Source: a virus. From it: a DNA stretch of 36,968 nucleotides. The DNA lies in IMG/VR virus record IMGVR_UViG_3300022929_000080, positions 1 through 36,968 of that record. One strand, given 5' to 3'. Both the position numbers and the translations under genes were made by a program. Below, piece by piece: positions 19,101 through 27,782 of this stretch; positions within the stretch are counted from its first letter, which is position 1, and each line of letters opens with the position of its first letter. The notes beneath the pieces are model-generated. The model saw nothing but the letters and a program-made list of their open reading frames with translations. It made no database searches and was not told where the DNA came from.

Positions 19101-22100
19101 TTAATTCTATCGCCATTAATTGAGTTATAGAATACTTCATCCATACTCTCACTTGTTTTTCCATAATCCAATGATGGTGGATTATTAACAATATCAAGCG
19201 CAGTATAAAGTGATTTACTGAATACTGAAATACTAGTAATTCCTGTTTGATCGCTATCAGGATAGAATTTAACTTCTAGGTTATCGCCATTGAAATCTCC
19301 CCCAAATGTTCCAACGCCAGATGAGGTATCAAACTCTTCTGTATTTGCCAAAGAAAGGAATGGCATTTGGTGTGTATAAACATTGCTATTATCATGAATA
19401 GCTAAGACTTGATGCAATGCCTTTGTGGCACCAATGCTCACTTCAATGAAAGACTTAGATGCGTTAAACAGATTCTTATCAAGTGTCAGAACAGTTGTGA
19501 TTCCTGCTGAAACTGTATCATAGAATTTAGATTCATAAACAGCACTTCTCTCATTAGTATCTGTTTGAGCACCAGTAAGATATCTGAAAGTTCCAACACC
19601 AACAGATGTGGTTCCAAATCCTACAATGTTAGTTTTAATTTGAACTTCATGTGCTGAATCATTAGTATGAGTGATAGACAACATGCCACTAGACAAATCA
19701 GCACCAAATGTTCCGATAGAGTTTCCTACCAGACTTGTACCATCTTCACTATCTGCATAATACTCAGAAACAAAACTATCAGTTCCATTATGAGAAACAA
19801 GCATTTTGACAAAGTTCATGTCATTGGTTGTATTGTCAATGACTTGTGCTGTTAAGAACAGAGATTCAAATTCTCCAGAGTTAAGACTGACAATCGTGGA
19901 GATACCAGTTCCTGTGGATTCAACATTGATGCTGGAAAGTAAATCTACAAATCCGATTGCAGTGGATCCAACACCAGCGGTGATACTGTTAAATGTTTGC
20001 TTGATGAGTTTGATGTCATAATCAATATTATTTGGATCGTCAGGACTGAATCTCAAGAAAGTGTCATTAAATCTATCAGTGTGTAATTCAAACGTTCCGT
20101 ACTCTGCCCCACCATTTTCATCAGTTCCATCATTTGATAAAAATTCATTATCAAAAATGAAAGATGATGTTCCATCATTAAAGATTGTCAAATCATTAAA
20201 CTGAATTTGGGTATTGTTAGTATTTGTTACTCTTAAAATATAATTTTCAAACTTAGATGGATCTGTGCCTTCGCCCAACTTAAAGATGTTAACAAATTCA
20301 GTTATATCAGCCTCACTGTTTGAGAACTGAGAGCTAACATCGTCAATCTTAAGAACATCATTACTTCTTAAATCAATAAAGTCAGTAAGTTTTTTATTTT
20401 CCAGTTTTATGAACTTAGACTTACCATCTACAACATCAATATCAAGAACATTATCAAAGTTATAGACTGCATCTACTCTGTGCTCATCAATAAAGATATC
20501 ATAGAAATTAGTATCACTAATTACTGTCGATACTCCAGCATCGTTGATAACAGAAGTAATGCCAACATCAGCGAAGTTCTTCAGTCCACTGACATGAACC
20601 AGATTATTAACTACCGATTCTTGCTCTTCCCAAGTTTTAGAACTTTGAATTGTATAAGAGAGATTTTGGAAATAATCATTGTTTGGTGTAACCTGGAAAT
20701 CTTCATTAAGTTTTCCAATTTCATCTTCCCATCCTAAATCCTTATTATTTGCATAATCAACTTCAAATTCACCTTCATTGTTTTCAATCGTAGTGATAGT
20801 TGCGACATTGCCAGAGTCAGTTCCTGTTATTATTTCATTAAGTGAGAGTTTATAGGAACCATTGACTTTTAGGAGGTTTTGATTGCTCTCAACAACCACC
20901 AAATCTCTTTCAATATCGTTGCTAATTAGTTTTTCACCAACTAAGAATTCTCTAATCGATTGTGTTACCGAAAACTCTGGATATGATCTCTTATTGATAA
21001 CTGTACCTGAAGAGTCTTGTGCTGTCTTAGCAATACCAGTGATTGTTCCGAGTCCAGAAATGCTCAGCGTAACCTGATCGTTAACAGTAAGTCCTTTGAC
21101 ATAGTTGGTTACTTCCAGGAATTTATATCCAAAGTCCTCAGAGTTGAATCCTTCACCATCAGTACCATATTTTTGAATTCCTTCAACAAAAACTTTATCT
21201 CCAACGTTGAAAGGTTGTGAACTAAATCCAGTTACACCGTTTCTGGTTGGTGTGGTAATTTTACATGTAAATATTCCACTATTTGCCTCAGACAGAACTT
21301 CCTGGACACTAATACCATTAGTATTATCAACTGAGAATAACTCAACACCACTATCAGGTAATCCAACTGGTTGTGAATCAACCTCAATACTTTGAATAGA
21401 AGTTCCTGATATCTTAATATCAAAAGAACCAGTATCTAAAACATTTCTAGTTTCAGTATCAATAATTTTTATTGCTGGTGGTTTAGTATATCCCTCACCA
21501 AAACTGACAATATCAATGTCGGAAATAGTATTAGAATCACTGACAGTAATTAGTGGCGATATGTCTGCCTCAGGTCTTAAAGTTAAGTCTGGTGAATAGA
21601 TGAAGTTGTCAGTAATACTTCTGGTTTGATTTAGATTTCCAATAGTGTCTGACTCGACAGATACAATTAGGTTCTTACCATTAGTTGAATTTGTAGACTC
21701 AAGAGTTGGTAATTTCTTATATCCAGAACCAGAGGAGAGAATGTGCAGATTTTTGACAGCTCCCGTAGCAGTTTCTGATGTGGTGCTATATTCTAACGTG
21801 TCACATTCAGACTGAACATAAGAAAGTTTCTCTGGTTTTTGTGCCAGATTAAGCGTAAAGGTAGTTGTTCCAGTTCCACTTATCTTATATGAGTTCTCAT
21901 AAGAACTATTGATAAACTTAATCTTAGAATAGTTTGTGACAGAAGTATCCGAAGTGGTTACGATACCAGCGTTTTGTATTGTGTAATATAACACTTCTGG
22001 GAAGGAAGTGTTATATTTCAATGTCAGAGAAGCATTAGTTGATACACCTACCGTTCCTACACCAGTTACTGCAAAACTTGTAGTATCTCCGATAGAAACG

Positions 22101-25100
22101 AATTCATTATGGAAATCTATATCATAGAAAAGTTTTAATTCATATCCTTCCAGTGAAGAATCAGTTAAGTCAAATACTAAATCATTGTTTTTAACAACAT
22201 CAATTTGTGGATTGATTAGAGATATTAATTGACTTGAACCACCGGTGCTAGCAATACTTACAACGGTTGGTGGAGAAACTAAGGTATCACTCTTGGTATT
22301 GCACAAACTAATCTTGTTTGAATTAATTCTATAAACATAGAAATAATTTTTGTCTAATGCTGCATGAGTGGAATCTTCAAAATAAATCTTATCACCAGTC
22401 TCTAATCCATGATCTGTCAGAGTCAGAACATTAGTTGTCGTATTAATTCCTGTAGAGTTGAATCCGATTGGATTGATAACAACACTGTTAATGTCTGGTT
22501 TGTAAAGGACACGAACTCCTGTTGAAGTGCCAACTCCAACGGAGAGACTTGGATTGACATCTAGTTTTACAATGTCTCCATTGCTAAGTCCATGAGACGT
22601 TGATACAGAGACAGTTGCTTTCGATTGCTCAATATCACCTAAAACCTGAACAAAGGTAGATTCAAATAGATACTTATCATTATCAGCACCATTAGTGTGG
22701 AAGAATACTTCTGATGTATCGATAGATGTCTTAATTCCAATCAGATTCTTATTCTTCTTGACAACAAATACTGTGGATGGCATTGCAAATGTTGTCGAAC
22801 CATCTGATGAAATATTAAAATTGGTTCCGCCACTCGTATATGAGATTTGTTGATTAGTTGAGAATGGATGTTCCTCTAAGAAGATACTCTTAGATGGGAT
22901 ATCTCTAGTTGTGAGAACATCACCAAAAGCAAATGTAACAGATGTAGAGACGCCAGTTACTGTTCCAACACCAAGTGATTCTCTTGGATTAAAATATACT
23001 TTATCGTTAACTTTAGATTCAAAATAATCGGAAGATTGTTCGAAAGTGAACGAATCTGGGAAGAATGTTACAGCAACACCAACGGTGTGTGACACTCCAG
23101 ATAGTCCTCTTTCAACTCTAAGAATATCTTGATTTCTACTGATTCCCAGAATCGACATGGTTTCCGTGCCAATTCCAATACTGCTTCCAATTGAAATGCC
23201 ATTAGGAACTGGAGAGACATAGATTTCAGTAGTAAAACCTATCGATGCCGCTGCCGTTATTGTGGATAAAGTTGCACCATTACTATATGATGGAACTGTT
23301 ATTTGATAGTCTTTATTGAATTTGGATAACGTAGTTGTGAATCCAGAGAGAGCAACAAAGTCTAAACTGGTAAAATCATGTTTTGGTAAAATGGTTGCCT
23401 TAATTCTATTGTCTTTTTGCCATGTAAAGATGGCATCAGTATGATTAGTAAATGTTGTTTGTAGTTCTACAATCTCCTTTCCTTTAATTGAAGAAATATC
23501 TACGTCTAGTCCAGAACCATCCGTTCCATCTTCATTGAAGGATAACTTATCACCAACCTTAAATCCATCACCAGCACTTTCAATATTAATTGATTTGACA
23601 AATCCACCAGTTACTGACTCAATTACAAACTGCTGCTTAGTTACATCATCAATTTCGTTAATGAAATCATAATCAGCATCTCCCATAGCAACATTATATG
23701 GGAAAGTATTTCTATGTAATATTGATGAATTAAAATCAAATCCTTGATTTAAATTAACATCTTTAACTGTTTTGGAATAATACTCATTTCCTATAAAGTA
23801 TGGGAATGTTGGTGTGGTATTATCTGCATCATCCAATGTTGCGTGATATGCATAGACACCGTTTGGAAACTCTACAGTCTTTTCAAATCTTCCATTATAT
23901 TCATCTAAGTCACCACTGTCATTAAATGTATAGTCTTCTATAAAATATCCAGCAGTAAATCCAGAAGGTCTATCTACAACATTTGCAGTGAGGAGTTCAT
24001 ATCCAGATTGTAAAGTTTTGGTAGTAGATGTAGTGTCCTCAGCATCGCTATGTCCGAAAGGTCCATAGATTGGATTTCCATCATATGCCCATCCAATAAT
24101 TCCTGATACGTTTCCAACCGCTTCTTTGAATGATGTTTTAAGGGTATCAAAATATTGTGATACAGAATATCTTAAGTTGTCATTAGAGTTTAGATAAACT
24201 TCACCATCACTAAATCTATCTGCATTATCATTTACTGTCAGATCTCTTACATTTAATTCTAAGACTGAATTTTTACCTGCAGAGATAATCTTAACCTTCG
24301 TAGAAGTTGCAGAATAACCAATACCTGCATTAATAACTTTGACTGAAGATATTTTTCCACCACTGATTATTGCTCTAAGTTCAGCACCTCCTCCAGAACC
24401 ACTGGAGTCTTCAACCACTAAATCTGGTACAGAGTTATACTCTAATCCACCATATGTGACGTTTACAGAATTAATACTGCCATTAAGAACTACTGGTGTT
24501 ACTTCTGCCTGTTTTCCATTCTTTATAGTAAATGTAGGTTTCTTCTCAAAGTTTATAACTGTTGAACCATATCCTGTTCCAGCTTCATAAAGATATGCAT
24601 CAATTAAACTTCCTCTGACTACAGGTGTCGTAACAAGATTTTGACGCTCCTGAGTTGTAGAACCAATTCCTGTACTGACATAAGTAATCGATACAGAAAT
24701 ATCTGGATAAGCGAAGAACTGATTTCCTACACCGGTATCTGTAAACTTCAGATAGTTTTGTCTATCAAAGTTTGTGGTAGTTGTTCCACCTACACCAGCA
24801 TCACATATTCTGAAAGAATTATCGTCTACTTTTAAAACATAATACTGGTTTGATGTGGATACACCTGTTATCGCTGTTGTTTCAAAATTATATGTTATAA
24901 GTTCTCCACTATTAAATCCATGATTATCAAAATTAATTGTATCTCTAGCAGAAGAAATGCCTGTTGGTTTTACAATTAATTTTCTATTAGTATATCCAGA
25001 ACCTCCCTCTATAACTCTTACATAAGAAACTACATTCTTTGATTTTGCTGTAGAAAACTTGTGTGTTCCTTGAGAACCAGTAAACAGTCCTACAACATTT

Positions 25101-27781
25101 GTCTTTGCAATCTGGTCTGAAAGAGTGTTATACAGTGTGACTGTTGTATTGTTGTCAACCTGTACAAAATATGTTGCGTTATTAACTAACTGAGTAGTTG
25201 TGGCAACACCCACTACATTGTTTCCTAAAGAGTTATATACAATCTCTTCTCCATTCACAAAATTGTGATTTGTCAGGAAAGTAATCTGATTTGTGGCAAT
25301 ACTAACACCACCACCATCTGTTAAAGATCTTGAATCGAACTGAACGTCTCTCACTCTCTTAGCAAGAACTGGCTCAATTACAGCACCACTTCCATTTCCA
25401 CCAGTTATATTTGTAGATACAACTCTATCAATATCGTAATCTTGAGAATCTACGTATACGTTGGTTAATTCACCACTTACAACTGGTTGTATCTTTGCCG
25501 AACCACTATCAACACTTATAACGGGTGGATTTATTACATCAAATCCTACTCCACCATTAAGAACATTTACCGCAGATAATGGACCGTAATAAATTTTATC
25601 TGTTGACTTGTAATTATTAATTTCAACACCATTGATTAACATTCCTGTAGAACCAGGAATTGTCTTTTCACCAGTTCCTCTTTCAATATTTTTCTGAAGA
25701 GGGAATTTTCTTAAAAGTTTTTGTGCACCAACTTCCTCATCTTGTTGAGAAGCAAGTATAAAATTATGTGTTCCTACACCGGTAGGAGTATCAAATGATA
25801 AGTAGTTGGCACCACCAACAAATGCAGGAGATGCATAAAGTTTAAATTTCTGTATATTAGTCTGAATTCCAACAAAGTAATATCCAGTGTCGATACCTAC
25901 CAGATTTTCTCCAGTTGGTTTATAATATACCTTGTCTCCATTAATAAATGGTGCTGCCTCTGATAGTGCAATAGTCGAATATTCACCTTGGAATAAATCT
26001 TCAAAGTTGTCTGCAGATGATACAGATACGGACTTAAGTGAAGAACCTGTACTGTATCTGTATTCCGTAGTATTGATTCCTGTCTTAGATTCTGCCGGTA
26101 ATGAGTTTGAAGCAACATATGCATACTCATCATTCTCAGTATAGAGATTTAATACATCAGATAAAATTTCACCATTACCATATTCAAAGGTTACTGAAGA
26201 TGATGATGCTTTACTTGACTTTCTTCTTAAATCATAATTTGTACTAGCATCTAACGTTGGTAAGTTAGCAACTACTACACTATTTTGTGCAGCATCAATA
26301 GATTCAATATAAGGAACACCACTAGCAGCAACTACAGTCTCGGTTCCTCTCTCTAATATCTCTACTTCGTCTCCTACTTTTAAACTTGATCTGTCAATAG
26401 GAGATGCAAGTTCTAATGATGAATTATCTGAGATTTGATTTCTAGAACTTGTATTGTATATCCAAGAGTTTGCAAAAATTTCTTTATATGTTGCATTGTT
26501 ATTTTCAATTTTATCGCCAACGCTTTTGATTCTGACAATATCACCCTCATCTACCTTAAAAGAGGAACTAGTTTGTTTTAAATTTCTAGCAACACCAAAG
26601 AATATTAACTCTACCTTCTTAGACGTATCACCATTTTCATAAGAAAAATAAGTATCTTCAGATCTAACATTATCAGTTGGCGATATTGCAGTATCAATTC
26701 CAGTGCAACCTAAAAATTGGTTAACCGTTTTTCCAGTGTAAGAAATGGTATTGTCGCCTGAAATGATGGTTCCAGAGTCTGCGAATGAAATCGTAGAGTC
26801 AACATCAATAACTGAAGCACCAGCATTAACTGTTTCTAATGCTTTTGTATTTGGAGTAATCTTGAAAGTTCCTTGAACCGCAGATTCGGTGTCATATCCA
26901 ACAAATAATTCAAGTTGATAATATGTTCTACCCTTTCTTGTAAATATTTCTACAGATGATATAGATGCATTTGTTGCCGTATCTGTGCTCTTCGTAATTG
27001 TTTGTCCAACTAATTTAAGAGGATCACCAGAAATTGCCTCTGCTACTACAATTTCCCTTCTAATATAATTTGAAGAGGAAGGTTTAATTAAGTACTCTTC
27101 TAGGTTAACAACTCTTGGTGTCTCACCAAACAGTACATTGAACAGGATTCTGATTGAATCATCAGTTCCTTTTGCTTCATAGAAGTTCTTTGCATACTTA
27201 ATAAAGTTGCCTACATCAATCTCATCAACAAATGTGAGGTTTTCAAATCCAGGTACGAAAGTATATTTTAATTTCTTATAAAATTCTTTTAAGAATAGAG
27301 CACTAAGATTCTGTACTGACGCATCTGCACTATGCGAAGCAGCAGTAGACGTGGAGAATACAATATCTTCTTGATTCAGTTCTTGATGATAATCTGTGAT
27401 TCCACTAAAACCACGAATACAACCAGTGAAACTATTGGTTGTTATTCCAGTATAGGTGATAATCTCATCACCAATTTTGAATAAACCGTATTCGTTTGGG
27501 AATCCTCTTGTACTTGATACTTGAATAGTAGAAGAAGATGTCGTAATACCCGCAGATAAAGTTGTTGACTCAACAACCACCTCTGGGCTTAAATTATCTA
27601 ACTTCAGATACTGATCTAGATTGTCAGTAATGTCAATTGGACCACCTTGATATTCTTGAGAAATATAATATTGCTTCAGAAAGTCTGCCGTTTTTGGACT
27701 CTCATCCAAGATAAAACTTGGAAGTTGACTTTCAACGAGCTGTTGTACTTTTACTCTAGACTCAAAACCAGTCTGTATCAT
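16127..27781 (-). CDS. Giant modular baseplate protein in gp7 position, 3884 aa
   Basis: Position between gp6 and gp8 equals that of T4 gp7 (1032 aa), so a baseplate wedge role is inferred. The N-terminal 330 residues (MIQTGFESRVKVQQLVESQL, FLKEFYKKLKYTFVPGFENL) look like the conserved anchoring part. The rest is modular. GxGY repeats occur near 745, 930, 1070, 1155, 1405, 2022, 2095, 3313 and 3360. HGF/HGL-GD-x-V modules occur near 834, 949, 1632, 1727, 1789 and 2928, resembling the E1 FCCH-type domain often called in phage tails. A YHYH-type domain spans about 1225-1340 (YDGNPIYGPFG, NGVYAYHATL). GDEIITYTG/RGFSG modules lie near 90 and again near 3060. An FVNGILQEPGVSYQF module is near 3515. 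It starts 1 base after the gp6 stop. Confidence 0.8.
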   Translation of the reverse strand: MIQTGFESRVKVQQLVESQLPSFILDESPKTADFLKQYYISQEYQGGPIDITDNLDQYLKLDNLSPEVVVESTTLSAGITTSSSTIQVSSTRGFPNEYGLFKIGDEIITYTGITTNSFTGCIRGFSGITDYHQELNQEDIVFSTSTAASHSADASVQNLSALFLKEFYKKLKYTFVPGFENLTFVDEIDVGNFIKYAKNFYEAKGTDDSIRILFNVLFGETPRVVNLEEYLIKPSSSNYIRREIVVAEAISGDPLKLVGQTITKSTDTATNASISSVEIFTRKGRTYYQLELFVGYDTESAVQGTFKITPNTKALETVNAGASVIDVDSTISFADSGTIISGDNTISYTGKTVNQFLGCTGIDTAISPTDNVRSEDTYFSYENGDTSKKVELIFFGVARNLKQTSSSFKVDEGDIVRIKSVGDKIENNNATYKEIFANSWIYNTSSRNQISDNSSLELASPIDRSSLKVGDEVEILERGTETVVAASGVPYIESIDAAQNSVVVANLPTLDASTNYDLRRKSSKASSSSVTFEYGNGEILSDVLNLYTENDEYAYVASNSLPAESKTGINTTEYRYSTGSSLKSVSVSSADNFEDLFQGEYSTIALSEAAPFINGDKVYYKPTGENLVGIDTGYYFVGIQTNIQKFKLYASPAFVGGANYLSFDTPTGVGTHNFILASQQDEEVGAQKLLRKFPLQKNIERGTGEKTIPGSTGMLINGVEINNYKSTDKIYYGPLSAVNVLNGGVGFDVINPPVISVDSGSAKIQPVVSGELTNVYVDSQDYDIDRVVSTNITGGNGSGAVIEPVLAKRVRDVQFDSRSLTDGGGVSIATNQITFLTNHNFVNGEEIVYNSLGNNVVGVATTTQLVNNATYFVQVDNNTTVTLYNTLSDQIAKTNVVGLFTGSQGTHKFSTAKSKNVVSYVRVIEGGSGYTNRKLIVKPTGISSARDTINFDNHGFNSGELITYNFETTAITGVSTSNQYYVLKVDDNSFRICDAGVGGTTTTNFDRQNYLKFTDTGVGNQFFAYPDISVSITYVSTGIGSTTQERQNLVTTPVVRGSLIDAYLYEAGTGYGSTVINFEKKPTFTIKNGKQAEVTPVVLNGSINSVNVTYGGLEYNSVPDLVVEDSSGSGGGAELRAIISGGKISSVKVINAGIGYSATSTKVKIISAGKNSVLELNVRDLTVNDNADRFSDGEVYLNSNDNLRYSVSQYFDTLKTSFKEAVGNVSGIIGWAYDGNPIYGPFGHSDAEDTTSTTKTLQSGYELLTANVVDRPSGFTAGYFIEDYTFNDSGDLDEYNGRFEKTVEFPNGVYAYHATLDDADNTTPTFPYFIGNEYYSKTVKDVNLNQGFDFNSSILHRNTFPYNVAMGDADYDFINEIDDVTKQQFVIESVTGGFVKSINIESAGDGFKVGDKLSFNEDGTDGSGLDVDISSIKGKEIVELQTTFTNHTDAIFTWQKDNRIKATILPKHDFTSLDFVALSGFTTTLSKFNKDYQITVPSYSNGATLSTITAAASIGFTTEIYVSPVPNGISIGSSIGIGTETMSILGISRNQDILRVERGLSGVSHTVGVAVTFFPDSFTFEQSSDYFESKVNDKVYFNPRESLGVGTVTGVSTSVTFAFGDVLTTRDIPSKSIFLEEHPFSTNQQISYTSGGTNFNISSDGSTTFAMPSTVFVVKKNKNLIGIKTSIDTSEVFFHTNGADNDKYLFESTFVQVLGDIEQSKATVSVSTSHGLSNGDIVKLDVNPSLSVGVGTSTGVRVLYKPDINSVVINPIGFNSTGINTTTNVLTLTDHGLETGDKIYFEDSTHAALDKNYFYVYRINSNKISLCNTKSDTLVSPPTVVSIASTGGSSQLISLINPQIDVVKNNDLVFDLTDSSLEGYELKLFYDIDFHNEFVSIGDTTSFAVTGVGTVGVSTNASLTLKYNTSFPEVLYYTIQNAGIVTTSDTSVTNYSKIKFINSSYENSYKISGTGTTTFTLNLAQKPEKLSYVQSECDTLEYSTTSETATGAVKNLHILSSGSGYKKLPTLESTNSTNGKNLIVSVESDTIGNLNQTRSITDNFIYSPDLTLRPEADISPLITVSDSNTISDIDIVSFGEGYTKPPAIKIIDTETRNVLDTGSFDIKISGTSIQSIEVDSQPVGLPDSGVELFSVDNTNGISVQEVLSEANSGIFTCKITTPTRNGVTGFSSQPFNVGDKVFVEGIQKYGTDGEGFNSEDFGYKFLEVTNYVKGLTVNDQVTLSISGLGTITGIAKTAQDSSGTVINKRSYPEFSVTQSIREFLVGEKLISNDIERDLVVVESNQNLLKVNGSYKLSLNEIITGTDSGNVATITTIENNEGEFEVDYANNKDLGWEDEIGKLNEDFQVTPNNDYFQNLSYTIQSSKTWEEQESVVNNLVHVSGLKNFADVGITSVINDAGVSTVISDTNFYDIFIDEHRVDAVYNFDNVLDIDVVDGKSKFIKLENKKLTDFIDLRSNDVLKIDDVSSQFSNSEADITEFVNIFKLGEGTDPSKFENYILRVTNTNNTQIQFNDLTIFNDGTSSFIFDNEFLSNDGTDENGGAEYGTFELHTDRFNDTFLRFSPDDPNNIDYDIKLIKQTFNSITAGVGSTAIGFVDLLSSINVESTGTGISTIVSLNSGEFESLFLTAQVIDNTTNDMNFVKMLVSHNGTDSFVSEYYADSEDGTSLVGNSIGTFGADLSSGMLSITHTNDSAHEVQIKTNIVGFGTTSVGVGTFRYLTGAQTDTNERSAVYESKFYDTVSAGITTVLTLDKNLFNASKSFIEVSIGATKALHQVLAIHDNSNVYTHQMPFLSLANTEEFDTSSGVGTFGGDFNGDNLEVKFYPDSDQTGITSISVFSKSLYTALDIVNNPPSLDYGKTSESMDEVFYNSINGDRINKFDFELTSNTVPVFAKVFDPNSVALAATTGIFSIDNHFFRTGEELVYTPNSTFVGVGTSAMMTSGSAVLPTTVFAIKLTNDTFKVALTEADANAGTGVTFPSLGEGNAHRFSMAERNSKTIISIDNLVQYPIKATKIVHTLSGNGGQIGTASTIFTLSGISTISPKDILKINDEFMEVTNVGLGTTNVGPITNSGTENLVLVKRGFVGTAASAHNDTTSVRVHKGAYNITDDNKIHFTDAPKGNPQIDKTDSNLDFQTSTFGGRAFLRSDYSTNQIYDDLSDEFSGIGRTFTMKVGGANTTGIGSTGGSGIVFINNVFQTPTTDNNKNNNYSILDDGISGITTIVFSGLTKPDIDPLEFVVSDSDVNANETPRGGIIVSLGSTPGAGFAPLVGASVTAVVGAGGSIVSVGLGATDNNGSGYNGLVSIGISVFESGHSGSVASISATVGAGGTLTFNVGSGGTGYTSPEIFVTDPSYENLPVIGVSRLSIGSTTDTGTGLLLDVKVGPATAGVGSTLFEVTEFKIARNGYAFRRGDVLKPVGLVTDKALSSPLADFELTVLDTYSDNFASWEFGELDYIDSVKNYQDGVRVRFPLFYQSELLSFEPAASLAPDQPLENLLLIFVNGILQEPGVSYQFTGGTSFVFTTAPKETDDIAIFFYRGVSGTDSVLVTDVNQSLKVGDTVQVLKNDSIRGTVTQDERTIFDLSFSDKFETDSYNGVGIDETNVKPLKWIKQKVDKVINGENIYKTRDSIESLVFPTARIIGDFSTTADEIFVDDAQMFDYEDDKGASAPPSSFNGLVVSGVTTVADESVELVQNFVAVAGFSGIVTGITTTTGTGSHPLALEFEIHSSTFTGIATGYPIYIFDTRIGTGVTSVDDSNAAVVGIGTTFLDCVYKVSTWSSSGTIGIITCNVDSGSPVVGLGTTGNLTSPVGKYSWGRLSNITDGLTRSSNPVSLGVTGNIVSGLSTYPTIQRRSVGLRDTGALPKIIL

Positions 27782-27782
27782 A

